Source of the DNA: G965197715 sp965247615
GTDB taxonomy: Bacteria; Chloroflexota; Dehalococcoidia; Lucifugimonadales; UBA1127
Direction: 5' to 3'
Length of the DNA: 64,000 bases
Assembly (NCBI GenBank): GCA_965247615.1
Contig: OZ252022.1
Coordinates: 1,674,001-1,738,000, forward strand
In this document: positions 26,605 through 34,276 of the stretch, in pieces
How positions within the stretch are numbered: position 1 is the first letter of the stretch
Layout of the letters: every line of letters starts with the position of its first letter
Made by a program: the position numbers and the translations under genes
Notes under the pieces: model-generated
Database searches by the model: none
Told to the model about the DNA's origin: nothing
The model's input: only the letters and a program-made list of their open reading frames with translations

Positions 26605-26634
26605 TTGCTTTTCTTCGAACGCGTCTCCTACAAT
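26605..26634 (+). promoter_or_regulatory. Promoter for the small-protein/coiled-coil operon
   Basis: TTGCTT, 18-base spacer, TACAAT. RNA would start near 26641, just outside the IS, leaving a leader of about 120 bases that contains the hairpin at 26689. Confidence 0.5.
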
Positions 26635-26688
26635 AGCGAACGGAGCATATGTGCCCTTTTGCCGGGCATTGTAGACGGGCGCTCATGA

Positions 26689-26713
26689 CGCGGGAGTAGC
26701 AAGCTACTCCGCG
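26689..26713 (+). promoter_or_regulatory. Strong leader hairpin
   Basis: CGCGGGAGTAGC and GCTACTCCGCG pair with one bulged G around AA. It sits between the promoter and the ATG at 26762 and lacks a T-run. It could be an operator-like palindrome or an RNA control element. Confidence 0.45.
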
Positions 26714-26761
26714 GTGGGTTTCAGTTCAGCCAAGCAGCATGGCGAGTTTTCGGGTGCCGCG

Positions 26762-27013
26762 ATGACCTACGATACCACAGCACCGCGCCACAGGCAGTCG
26801 GAGGAGCGCAGCGGCGGTCAAACCAGCTTCAACACGTACCTCCGGGACGTGATCGGCGGGGGGGACAGGTTGAAAGAGACAATCTCCGTTCGGGTCCAGG
26901 GCTTTATGCGGGAGGAGGCCCATGCGGCCTCCGATTGGAACTTGGAGGACGGCGGAGTCGTCCGAAAAGAGGACGCTTCCTCGGGTGTTGCCCAGGGTAA
27001 GGCGAATGGCTAA
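26762..27013 (+). CDS. Small uncharacterised protein overlapping the coiled-coil gene
   Basis: 83 residues, family not recognised. It is hydrophilic, with a central amphipathic stretch (FNTYLRDVIGGGDRLKETISVRVQ, about 23-46 in two runs) and a charged, Gly-rich tail. The stop overlaps the next start by 8 bases (ATGGCTAA), which implies translational coupling and argues that both frames are real. A promoter and leader hairpin lie upstream. No cysteines, membrane segments or signal peptide are seen. Confidence 0.6.
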   Translation: MTYDTTAPRHRQSEERSGGQTSFNTYLRDVIGGGDRLKETISVRVQGFMREEAHAASDWNLEDGGVVRKEDASSGVAQGKANG

Positions 27014-28319
27014 GTTTTCCTTTTTGGGTAGACTGGGTAAGAAACTCTGGCCGTTCAAGAGGTTCCGTCGGAAGGCGCCCCAAGTCGAGGCGCCGCGGCT
27101 CAGCGGCGAAGATGCCGCAAACACGGATCGGATCCGCCGCATCGTCCAGATCGCCGGGGACCGAGCGCCGGAGCCCGAGACGGGACAGTACCAGAGCGAA
27201 CGCCAGCCGCCGAGCGCCCAACCGGAGGCGCCAAACGCCGAGGCGCGAAGTGCGGAGGCGCCGGCGCCTGTGAGCGAACCCCCGCAGCCCTCAGCACCGC
27301 CCGCACCGCCTGAGCCCGAACCCCAGCCGGCCCCAACCCCGGACCCCGATGAAACCCGCGAGCTCTGGGGCAGAGAGTTTTCGGTCGCTGAGCGCGGCCT
27401 CTCTGAGCAGGAGATCGTCTCCTTCGTCGAAGAGATCTTGAAGCAAAACAAGGAGCTTGAAGAGCGCGCCGACTCGACGGGAGGCATGGGCGACTACGTC
27501 CAGCGCGTGATGGGCGAGCTGCAGCAGGTGGAGGAAACCGTTCGGGTCCGAGCCCAGGTGTATGCGGAAGCGGAGGCCGCCCGGATCCTTGCAGATGCCC
27601 ACCGTCAGGCCCACGACACCATCGTCAGCGCTGAGACGGAAGCCGTGGAGATGGCCCAGAGGAAGGCGGACGCCATCCTGGCAGAGGCGCGTAGGAAGGC
27701 GGAGATCGCCGAAGGCCAGATCCGCATTCAGGCCCAGCTCATGTTGGGCAGGGCGCGGGACCAGGTGGAAGACCACATCCAGAAAGAGGGAGAGATCGTC
27801 TACAACCGCATGCTTGCGTCGATCACCCAGATAGTGGACGAAGCCCAACGGCTCTCCATTGACTGGAAGCGGCAGACGGCCAACCTGTGGCAGGGGTCAG
27901 GGGACACGCTGTCCCTGGCCACGGGCGACCTCACCTCCTCCCCGACCATCCAAGAGACCCTGGGCGCGGTTGAAGCCGACTCTCCCCCGGTGCAATCGGA
28001 GGATGAGCCATCCGTCCACCCCGAAGGTGTAGACGAGGCGGCCGGAAGTGATCTCTACGTGGGCGAGGTCGAGCTCAACCTCGCTCCGCCGGTCGAACCT
28101 GCGGTGCTGGCTCGACTCTACGGCCGTCTGTTGGCAATGTCAGGCTTGCAGATAGTCCGTACCGCGGGCACTGTGGACAGCGGGACGTCCATCAGGGTCC
28201 TGTTGGAGCGGCCTCAACCCCTGGTGGAGCAGTTACTGGAGATTCCGGAGGTCAGGGCTGCCTCAGGCGACGCGGAGGACCGGGCGGGAGGCCACATTGC
28301 CATCACGCTGGAGGGCTGA
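27006..28319 (+). CDS. Coiled-coil (DivIVA-like) protein with proline-rich linker
   Basis: The 437-residue product has a basic N-terminus (residues 1-24, rich in Lys/Arg/Phe and suited to membrane binding). A Pro/Glu/Ala linker (about 53-116) and a long Ala/Glu-rich coiled coil (about 132-290) of DivIVA or V-ATPase-E-like character follow. After a second linker, a compact C-terminal alpha/beta domain spans about 350-412 (VELNLAPPVEPAVLARLYGR and on). The order suggests a structural or septum/polarity scaffold, but that is inference. It is translationally coupled to the small upstream protein. Confidence 0.7.
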   Translation: MAKFSFLGRLGKKLWPFKRFRRKAPQVEAPRLSGEDAANTDRIRRIVQIAGDRAPEPETGQYQSERQPPSAQPEAPNAEARSAEAPAPVSEPPQPSAPPAPPEPEPQPAPTPDPDETRELWGREFSVAERGLSEQEIVSFVEEILKQNKELEERADSTGGMGDYVQRVMGELQQVEETVRVRAQVYAEAEAARILADAHRQAHDTIVSAETEAVEMAQRKADAILAEARRKAEIAEGQIRIQAQLMLGRARDQVEDHIQKEGEIVYNRMLASITQIVDEAQRLSIDWKRQTANLWQGSGDTLSLATGDLTSSPTIQETLGAVEADSPPVQSEDEPSVHPEGVDEAAGSDLYVGEVELNLAPPVEPAVLARLYGRLLAMSGLQIVRTAGTVDSGTSIRVLLERPQPLVEQLLEIPEVRAASGDAEDRAGGHIAITLEG

Positions 28320-28712
28320 GAGGTTGGCTCCAGCGGGTCGTGTGGCGGCCATCAAGCCTGCGAAATCCGCACACGGAGTGCGCCCCCAGGGCGCTAAGCG
28401 GCAGCGGATCGACCTTTCGGCAAGGATGGTTAGCAGTGCAAGGAAGCAGGCCCTTCACGTGCGCTCCGCGCAGGGCTGGTATAGAGAGAGCCCACTACCG
28501 AGCAGTATTCCGCCTTTTTGCCACCCCCTGTTTCGGCGCCGTCTTCTGAATCGTCAGCCAGCAGAAGATATACCGCGACTCGACGTGAGATGGCTTCTGT
28601 TGACGGTGAAAGGAGTCTCCACGTATAATCCTGCCAAAAGCGGCCACTGGGCCGCACGTGATTGTGCAGCAATCGTCGTCAAGTGAGATGCTAATCGCGA
28701 AAGGAGAGCCCC
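28320..28712. other. Intergenic region with promoter
   Basis: 393 bases with no supported gene. The right half holds a strong promoter (28600-28629) for the Rieske oxygenase. Confidence 0.6.
28600..28629 (+). promoter_or_regulatory. Strong sigma-70-type promoter of the Rieske oxygenase
   Basis: TTGACG, 18-base spacer, perfect TATAAT. RNA would start near 28636, about 77 bases before the ATG. Confidence 0.7.
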
Positions 28713-30020
28713 ATGCTTTCGGTAGCTGAGAACGAGCGTCTGACCCGAGTTGGCCCGGACACGCCAATGGGCGAGATGCTCCGGCGCTACTGGCACCCCA
28801 TCGCCGCCAGCACTCAGATGGATGAAGAGCCCACCAGGGCCGTCAAGATTCTGGGCGAGAGCCTTGTCCTCTACAAGGACCGCAGCGGAACATTGGGACT
28901 TATTCAGGAATCGTGCCCCCACCGCCGCGTGAACCTGCTCTACGGGATCCCGGAGCAAGAGGGCATCCGCTGCCCGTATCACGGCTGGATGTTCAATGAG
29001 AAGGGGCAGTGCTTGGAGATGCCGGCGGAAGCCCCGGACAGCACGTTCAAGGATCGAGTCACAGCAGTCTCCTACCCGGTGCAGGAGTTGGGAGGCCTCG
29101 TCTTCGCCTATCTGGGCCCCGAACCGGTGCCACTGCTGCCCCGGTGGGACCTGCTGGTATGGGACAACGTCGTGCGGGACGTCGGGGTCCAGGTGATCCC
29201 GTGCAACTGGATCCAATGCATGGAGAACTCCTTGGACCCGGTGCACGTGGAGTGGCTGCACTCCTACTTCCCCAAGTATGTTCTGGAGCGTATGGGCAAG
29301 GTCGACTACCAGGGCATGTGGTGGGCGATCCAGAGTGGGCAGCGGGGCGATCAGGTCACCAACGTGGCAGGTGGGCAGCATGAGAAGATCGGTTTCGACG
29401 CCTTTGATCACGGCATCGTCAAGCGCCGCGTGGTGAAGGGCACGGACCTGAGCCACCCGGCTTGGCGCATTGGCCATCCGATCCTGTTCCCGAATATCCT
29501 CCGAGTAGGCACGTCGTTCGAGTTCCGAGTGCCCATCGACGACGAGAGCACGTTGCAGGTCTGGTACACGGTCTACTCGCCGCCCGAGGGTGTTGAGTTG
29601 CCCAAGCAAGAGAAGGTCCCGCACTACTTTCCGCCGCTGCCGCGGCAGGAGAATGGGCGCCCCAAGTGGGAGACCCTGGACTACACCATCTCTCAGGACA
29701 TGATGGCCTGGATCACGCAGGGCGCAATCGCCGACCGCTCCCAGGAGAGGCTTGGCGAGTCTGACAAGGGGATCATCCTGTACCGGCGAATGCTGCAACA
29801 GCAACTTGCCGCCCTGGACGCCGGCGAAGAGCTGATGAACGTGTTCCGCGACCCTGCGCAGAATGAGTGCGTCGTGCTGCCGTGGGAGGGGATGGAGGCT
29901 GGCGGCCCCCACCATGGCGTCGTCCCACTACGGGGCGGCACCGCTTCCAAGTACAGCCCGATGCTCCAATACTTCGTGTCCCAAGTCCATGGCGAAGAGG
30001 CCGTCAAGGCTGTCCAATAG
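28713..30020 (+). CDS. Rieske non-heme iron oxygenase, phthalate dioxygenase type
   Basis: The 435-residue product is a paralogue of the gene at 4.6 kb. The Rieske ligands are Cys68-Pro-His70 and Cys87-x-x-His90. The iron site is NWIQCMENSLDPVHVEWLH, with Asp175, His178 and His183. The start MLSVAENERLTRVGPDTPMG is typical, and an AAAGGAGAG ribosome site precedes it. It probably hydroxylates an aromatic or terpenoid acid using electrons from a separate reductase. It has its own promoter and terminator, so it is a single-gene unit. Confidence 0.92.
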   Translation: MLSVAENERLTRVGPDTPMGEMLRRYWHPIAASTQMDEEPTRAVKILGESLVLYKDRSGTLGLIQESCPHRRVNLLYGIPEQEGIRCPYHGWMFNEKGQCLEMPAEAPDSTFKDRVTAVSYPVQELGGLVFAYLGPEPVPLLPRWDLLVWDNVVRDVGVQVIPCNWIQCMENSLDPVHVEWLHSYFPKYVLERMGKVDYQGMWWAIQSGQRGDQVTNVAGGQHEKIGFDAFDHGIVKRRVVKGTDLSHPAWRIGHPILFPNILRVGTSFEFRVPIDDESTLQVWYTVYSPPEGVELPKQEKVPHYFPPLPRQENGRPKWETLDYTISQDMMAWITQGAIADRSQERLGESDKGIILYRRMLQQQLAALDAGEELMNVFRDPAQNECVVLPWEGMEAGGPHHGVVPLRGGTASKYSPMLQYFVSQVHGEEAVKAVQ

Positions 30021-30051
30021 CCTGAGCAGGCTCGATAGATAGCGCTTCAAG

Positions 30052-30093
30052 GGGGTTCCGGCAGATGCAAGGAGTGCCGGAGCCCCTTTTCTT
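30052..30093 (+). terminator. Rho-independent terminator of the Rieske oxygenase
   Basis: GGGGTTCCGGCA pairs with TGCCGGAGCCCC (one T-G wobble pair) and is followed by TTTTCTT. Confidence 0.8.
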
Positions 30094-30282
30094 GAGCTGG
30101 TGTGCCGGCCGCGTACGGTGCTTATACTGGCGCACGTATCCAACTTCGGGCAACGACAATCCATCCCAATGGCAACGGTGAATCGCCCGGCGCGTAGTGT
30201 GTGGAGCCCTCCCGTGCCGGGTCGATGAAGTCTGAAGTCGCCGTAGCTTCACTGGTCGCCGACACGATTCACGGAGGTGTGT

Positions 30283-31176
30283 ATGGTCAGCCGCGTAGGC
30301 GTCATCGGCATGGGAATCATGGGCGCTCCCATGGCAAGGAACCTGTTGAAGGCAGGATTCCGAGTGACGGTCCACAACCGCACTCGGTCAAAGGAAGCGG
30401 AGCTGGTGCAGGAGGGGGCGATTGCCGCGTCCTCGCCACGAGAGGCGGCCAAGGCCAGCGAAGTGGTCATCACCATGGTGGCGGACTCCCCCGACGTTCA
30501 GCAGGTTGTCCTCGGCAGCGACGGCGTCATTGAGGCGGCGCGCGAGGGTCTGACGGTTATCGACATGAGCACTATCTCGCCCTCAGTGACTCGGGAAATT
30601 GCGGCGGAGCTTGCGAAAAGGGGAGCGAACATGCTGGACGCTCCCGTCAGCGGCGGGCAGTGGGGGGCGATTCAAGGGACGCTGGCCATCATGGTGGGGG
30701 GCGAGAAGGCGACGGTAGAGGCGTGCATGCCCGTTTTCCAAGCGATGGGCCAGCGCATCGTACACGTGGGCCCCAGCGGCGCAGGCCAGACGGTGAAGCT
30801 GGTGAATCAGATCCTGGTCGCGGGGACCCTGAACGCCGTGTGCGAGGCCCTGGTCTTCGGCGCCAAGGCGGGCCTGGACCTAGAAGCGGCCATAGAGGCC
30901 GTGGGCGGCGGCGCTGCGGGGTCCTGGCAGCTGGAGAACCTGGGCAAGCGCATCATCCGGGGGGACTTCGATCCCGGGTTCATGGTGAAGCTCCAGCAGA
31001 AGGACCTGCGCCTGATACTGGAGCAGGGGCGGCAAATGCACGTGACGCTTCCCGGGACGGCACTGGTCAACCAGCTCTATCAAGCCCTGGAGGCCGCCGG
31101 TGAGGGCGAGCTGGGCACCCAGGCCCTGGCCCGCGTACACGAGCAGGCCAGCCACGTCGAGGCGCGGGCGGGCTAG
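30283..31176 (+). CDS. Beta-hydroxyacid dehydrogenase (3-hydroxyisobutyrate dehydrogenase family)
   Basis: The 297-residue product has the NAD(P) site GVIGMGIMGAPMARN at 6-20, the substrate loop DAPVSGG at 119-125, and catalytic Lys172 with Asn175 (GQTVKLVNQI). These are the full set for the 3-hydroxyisobutyrate/tartronate-semialdehyde reductase family. It oxidises or reduces a short beta-hydroxy acid; the exact substrate is unknown. The ATG at 30283 follows GGAGGTGTGT. It is followed by transposase debris. Confidence 0.92.
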   Translation: MVSRVGVIGMGIMGAPMARNLLKAGFRVTVHNRTRSKEAELVQEGAIAASSPREAAKASEVVITMVADSPDVQQVVLGSDGVIEAAREGLTVIDMSTISPSVTREIAAELAKRGANMLDAPVSGGQWGAIQGTLAIMVGGEKATVEACMPVFQAMGQRIVHVGPSGAGQTVKLVNQILVAGTLNAVCEALVFGAKAGLDLEAAIEAVGGGAAGSWQLENLGKRIIRGDFDPGFMVKLQQKDLRLILEQGRQMHVTLPGTALVNQLYQALEAAGEGELGTQALARVHEQASHVEARAG

Positions 31177-31391
31177 AGCCGCGCCCGGTCGACACCATCC
31201 GTCCCCTCGTCGTCACGCGCGTCAGCTTCGGCTGGTTCGGCGCCAGCGGGACCGGCGTCCCCTTCCGCCCGGTGGCAGCGCACCCACGTGGCGACGGTCG
31301 CGCGACAGACGCAGGACCGTCGCGCCACCTGAAATTGGGGCCATCCGGCTTGGATCGCGCGGACCGATCCGTCCCGAACCAGCGGCGTCAA
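31173..31391 (-). pseudogene. Transposase N-terminal fragment
   Basis: The minus-strand frame has the helix-turn-helix pattern of rve-type transposases: SVRAIQAGWPQFQVARR, then a degenerate VCRATVATWVRCHRAEGDAG, after which the frame loses similarity. No catalytic core follows. It may come from the same element as the fragment at 32.8 kb, but the two pieces are in the wrong order for a simple insertion. Confidence 0.55.
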
Positions 31392-31414
31392 GCGTGCGTC
31401 AGAACGGGACGTGA

Positions 31415-31464
31415 GGGGATCCTGTCGCTGGGAGGTGTGTCCCAGAACAGCGACAGGAGCCCCT
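31415..31464. terminator. Large hairpin between converging genes
   Basis: CCTGTCGCTG (31421-31430) and CAGCGACAGG (31448-31457) pair perfectly, with outer GGG/CCC pairs and an inner GGGA/TCCC. It lies between the dehydrogenase and the reductase gene ends and can terminate both; it may derive from an IS end. Confidence 0.6.
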
Positions 31465-31497
31465 TCTCGTATCTACGACGTCTTTGGGAACCACACC

Positions 31498-32706
31498 CTA
31501 GTCCCCTCGGTAACCGCGGTTGCCCTGGCTCTTTTCCAAGAACTGACGGACCATCAACGCAGCCGTCGCCCCCTCCCCCACGGCGCTGGCCACCTGCTTG
31601 GTGCTGCCGCCGCGGGCGTCGCCCGCGGCAAAAACCCCGGCGGCGCTGGTCTCCATGGTTGGTCCGGCCTTGATGAAGCCCCACTGGTCCAGTTCAACAA
31701 CGTCCTTGATGAAATCGGTATTCGGGGTGAGTCCTATGAAGACAAACACCGCCCCGGGCGTCAGCTCCTCCAACTCACCGGTCTTCAGGTCCTTGACGAC
31801 TACAGAGCTCAAGCGTCCGTTGCCCCTGAACTCCTGCACCGTGGTATTGAGCCTCACCTCCATCCGGGGATGACTCGCCGCCTTGTCCCGGAGAATCTGG
31901 CTGGCCCCCAATTGCTCCCGCACCTCCAGCACAGTGACCTTGTTTGCAAACTTGGTGAGGAACAGCCCCTCCTCCACGCCGCTGTTTCCGCCGCCGACGA
32001 CCACCATGTCCTGCCCCCGGTAGAAAGGCCCGTCGCAGGTGGCACAGAAGTGCACCCCGGCCCCGATGAGATCATCCTCGCCGGGGACATTCAACCGCCG
32101 GTAGGTGCTTCCGGAGGCGATCAGCACGACGCCGGAACTGTACTCGTCACCGCTCTCCGTCATCACCGCCCAAGAGTTCCCGGCGGGGTGCAACCGGCTT
32201 ACCGCTTGGGCGGGGAGGATTTCAACCCCGAAGCCCTCGGCCTGGGCCCTCATCTGGTCGGCAAGCTGTCCGCCGGTTATTCCTTCGGGGAAGCCGGGAT
32301 AGTTTTCGATGCGCTCGGTCACACCGGCCTGTCCCCCCACGCCGCTGCGTTCCACGATGAGCGTTTCGATGCCCTCTCTCGCGGCATAGATGGCGGTCGT
32401 CAAACCGCAGGGACCGCCGCCGACTACAATCAGGTCGTAGGTCTCCCGTTCCGCCTTGGGGCTGATGCCGAGCTTTGCCGCCAGTTCTGCGTTGGTTGGT
32501 TCCGCCAACACCGATCCATCGCCGAATACTATGGTTGGAATGATCTGCTTCCCGTCGTTCACCCGCTGGACGTAGGACCTCGCTTCCTCGTCCACGTCGA
32601 TGTCAACCCACGAGTAGTCGACACGCTGCTCCGCCAGGAACTGCTTGGACCTTTTGCAATCGGGGCACCACGGAGCCCCATACACGGTGATGCTGGTTTC
32701 AACCAC
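31498..32706 (-). CDS. Glutaredoxin-thioredoxin reductase fusion
   Basis: 402 residues in two parts. Residues 1-80 form a glutaredoxin-like domain with Cys14-Pro-Asp-Cys17 and the TIVFGDGS motif. Residues 89-402 form thioredoxin reductase, with the FAD site VVGGGPCG (94-101), NADPH site VVVGGGNSG (235-243), redox pair Cys221-Ala-Thr-Cys224 and C-terminal AAGDARGG motif. TrxR is about 310 residues alone, so the N-terminal domain is a true fusion that may carry electrons directly to substrates. Transposase scraps lie on both sides. Confidence 0.93.
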   Translation of the reverse strand: MVETSITVYGAPWCPDCKRSKQFLAEQRVDYSWVDIDVDEEARSYVQRVNDGKQIIPTIVFGDGSVLAEPTNAELAAKLGISPKAERETYDLIVVGGGPCGLTTAIYAAREGIETLIVERSGVGGQAGVTERIENYPGFPEGITGGQLADQMRAQAEGFGVEILPAQAVSRLHPAGNSWAVMTESGDEYSSGVVLIASGSTYRRLNVPGEDDLIGAGVHFCATCDGPFYRGQDMVVVGGGNSGVEEGLFLTKFANKVTVLEVREQLGASQILRDKAASHPRMEVRLNTTVQEFRGNGRLSSVVVKDLKTGELEELTPGAVFVFIGLTPNTDFIKDVVELDQWGFIKAGPTMETSAAGVFAAGDARGGSTKQVASAVGEGATAALMVRQFLEKSQGNRGYRGD

Positions 32707-33278
32707 GGGCCTCCTCCTGAACGATGGACCTGGTTTTCCTGCCTTGCCGGGGAGCGGTTACGCGGCGCGGCCCCATCCTACTACGCGTGAGGCCTTTCGA
32801 CAAAGAGGTGTACTCGTTCACGACACCTGAGACAGAGGAGGCCTGACCGTCCCGCAGGGGCTCTTCAGAAGATACTCCAAGGGGGTCGGACTGATGCAGC
32901 CGTTGGGTGTTGTAGCGTCGCTCCCACGGGCGCAGCGCGGTGGAGAGGGCCTCACGATAAGCTCGCCGTCCTTGGGCTGGTAGAGCTCCTCGCCGTGGGT
33001 CCGGTGGGCCTCCCCGCACTCCCCCTGGGACTCGGAGCCCCCGTCCAATTGGACGGCCTTGAAGGGGAGGGGCAGCTGTCCACCATGGGGTCCGGGAGGC
33101 GTACGGCCACGGTGGAGGTGGCCCGGGCTCCCACCTGGAGCGCGTCCCACCGGGAGGCCCCGTCTCGGGCGGTGAAGTGCTTGAAGACCACCCCCGGCTG
33201 GGGCCGGGCGTCCAGTGGTGTCACCTTGCACTAGGTCGCCCGCGCGGGTCGCCCTCGTCGCCTGGGGGAGCCGTCGGC
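32707..33278. other. Gap holding transposase debris
   Basis: 572 bases without an intact gene. 32820-33230 encodes broken transposase; the rest is unassigned. Confidence 0.6.
32820..33230 (-). pseudogene. Transposase C-terminal (rve core) remnant
   Basis: On the minus strand, pieces of an integrase core occur in different frames: PGVVFKHFTARDGASRWDAL and then KAVQLDGGSESQGECGEAHR, which joins directly to a later RTHGEELYQ segment as if about 20 residues were lost. The tail is STALRPWERRYNTQRLHQ. Frameshifts and this deletion mean it cannot be active. Confidence 0.7.
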
Positions 33279-34256
33279 CTATCCGACCCCGGGGAGGAAC
33301 AGCTCTTCGACATCAACCACCCTGGGCGCCAGCCCCTGGTCCACGACGTACTGGGCCATGGCCTCCAGCGCCGGGCGGTTGGGCTCTACGCCGTAGGCCC
33401 AGTAGTCCTCACCAAAGACCCTCCTGGTCTCCTCCAGGTAGTCTATGAGGAAGGGGAGAGCGAGGCGCAGGGCGTCCGTATCGTACAGCCCGGCCACTGC
33501 CATGTCTCTGGCCCGGCAGAACGTCCCGTACAGGCTGCTTGCAACCCATGGATGCTCTTGATGGACGTCCGCCCGGATGACGACTGTGTGCATGATGGGG
33601 AAAATCCCGGTCCGCAGATAGTAGTCCTGCTCCACCGCTTTGAAGTCCGGGAAGAGACGGGCGATACGCGGCGAACCCTCTAGGAACGGCTTAGGGAAGT
33701 ACATGACGAAGAGGGCATCCAGCTCTCCCGCCTCGAACATCCCCTCCAGCGTCCGTCCTTCCCCAAGGAACTCCAGGTGGATGTTGTCCGGCAGGTCCAG
33801 CGGGACAAGAGGGACGGGCATGGGCGTATCCAAACCGCCCATGAACCAGGACATCTCTTCCGGAAGGACACCGAAGTCCCGCTGAAGCATGCCGCGTATG
33901 AAGACCACGGCAGTGGAGCCGTACTGGGTCACACCAATCCGCTTCCCGCGCAGGTCTGCGGGCCCTCTGATACCAGCGCCGGTGCGGACGTAGATGCAGT
34001 CGTGGCGGAACATCTTGGACAGCATGACAGGGATGGCAACGAAGGGGCACTGGCCGCGGGCCCTGAGGGTGACGTAAGACGCCAGGGACATCTCTGAAGC
34101 GTGGAACTCCTGGTGCTGGAGCATGCGGGCGAAGATCTCCCGAGGCTTCGCCACGACGATATCGAGGTCAATGCCCTCAGGTTGGACCCGACCATCCATG
34201 AACGGGCGCGTGCGGTCGTAGTCCCAGCAGGCCAGTGTGAGCGGCAAGTTGGGCAT
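33279..34256 (-). CDS. NMT1/THI5-like substrate-binding protein without signal peptide
   Basis: The 325-residue product is a paralogue of the protein at 21.2 kb, sharing the LRGKRIGVTQYG block and EHPWVASSLYGTFCRA near the C-terminus. The group includes 4,5-dihydroxyphthalate decarboxylase, which is an enzyme rather than a transport protein; no signal peptide is present here either. The ATG at 34256 gives the same N-terminal pattern as the paralogue; a longer frame overlaps the upstream dehydrogenase. It starts 20 bases after the dehydrogenase stop, in a likely operon. Confidence 0.82.
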   Translation of the reverse strand: MPNLPLTLACWDYDRTRPFMDGRVQPEGIDLDIVVAKPREIFARMLQHQEFHASEMSLASYVTLRARGQCPFVAIPVMLSKMFRHDCIYVRTGAGIRGPADLRGKRIGVTQYGSTAVVFIRGMLQRDFGVLPEEMSWFMGGLDTPMPVPLVPLDLPDNIHLEFLGEGRTLEGMFEAGELDALFVMYFPKPFLEGSPRIARLFPDFKAVEQDYYLRTGIFPIMHTVVIRADVHQEHPWVASSLYGTFCRARDMAVAGLYDTDALRLALPFLIDYLEETRRVFGEDYWAYGVEPNRPALEAMAQYVVDQGLAPRVVDVEELFLPGVG

Positions 34257-34276
34257 GGGCTGTTCCGGTGAGGTCC

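Noticed and set aside
25435..26762. Replication origin at the composition switch
   Set aside because: No DnaA-box cluster, dnaA, dnaN or AT-rich unwinding region is visible; an inversion at the IS explains it as well.
28320..28686. Short plus-strand open frame after the coiled-coil gene
   Set aside because: Low-complexity translation crossing a strong promoter; no ribosome site or family pattern.
28554..29915. 453-codon open frame on the minus strand
   Set aside because: Opposite the Rieske oxygenase, with no recognisable domain.
31411..32790. 459-codon open frame on the plus strand
   Set aside because: Opposite the glutaredoxin-TrxR gene; its residues mirror that gene's codons.
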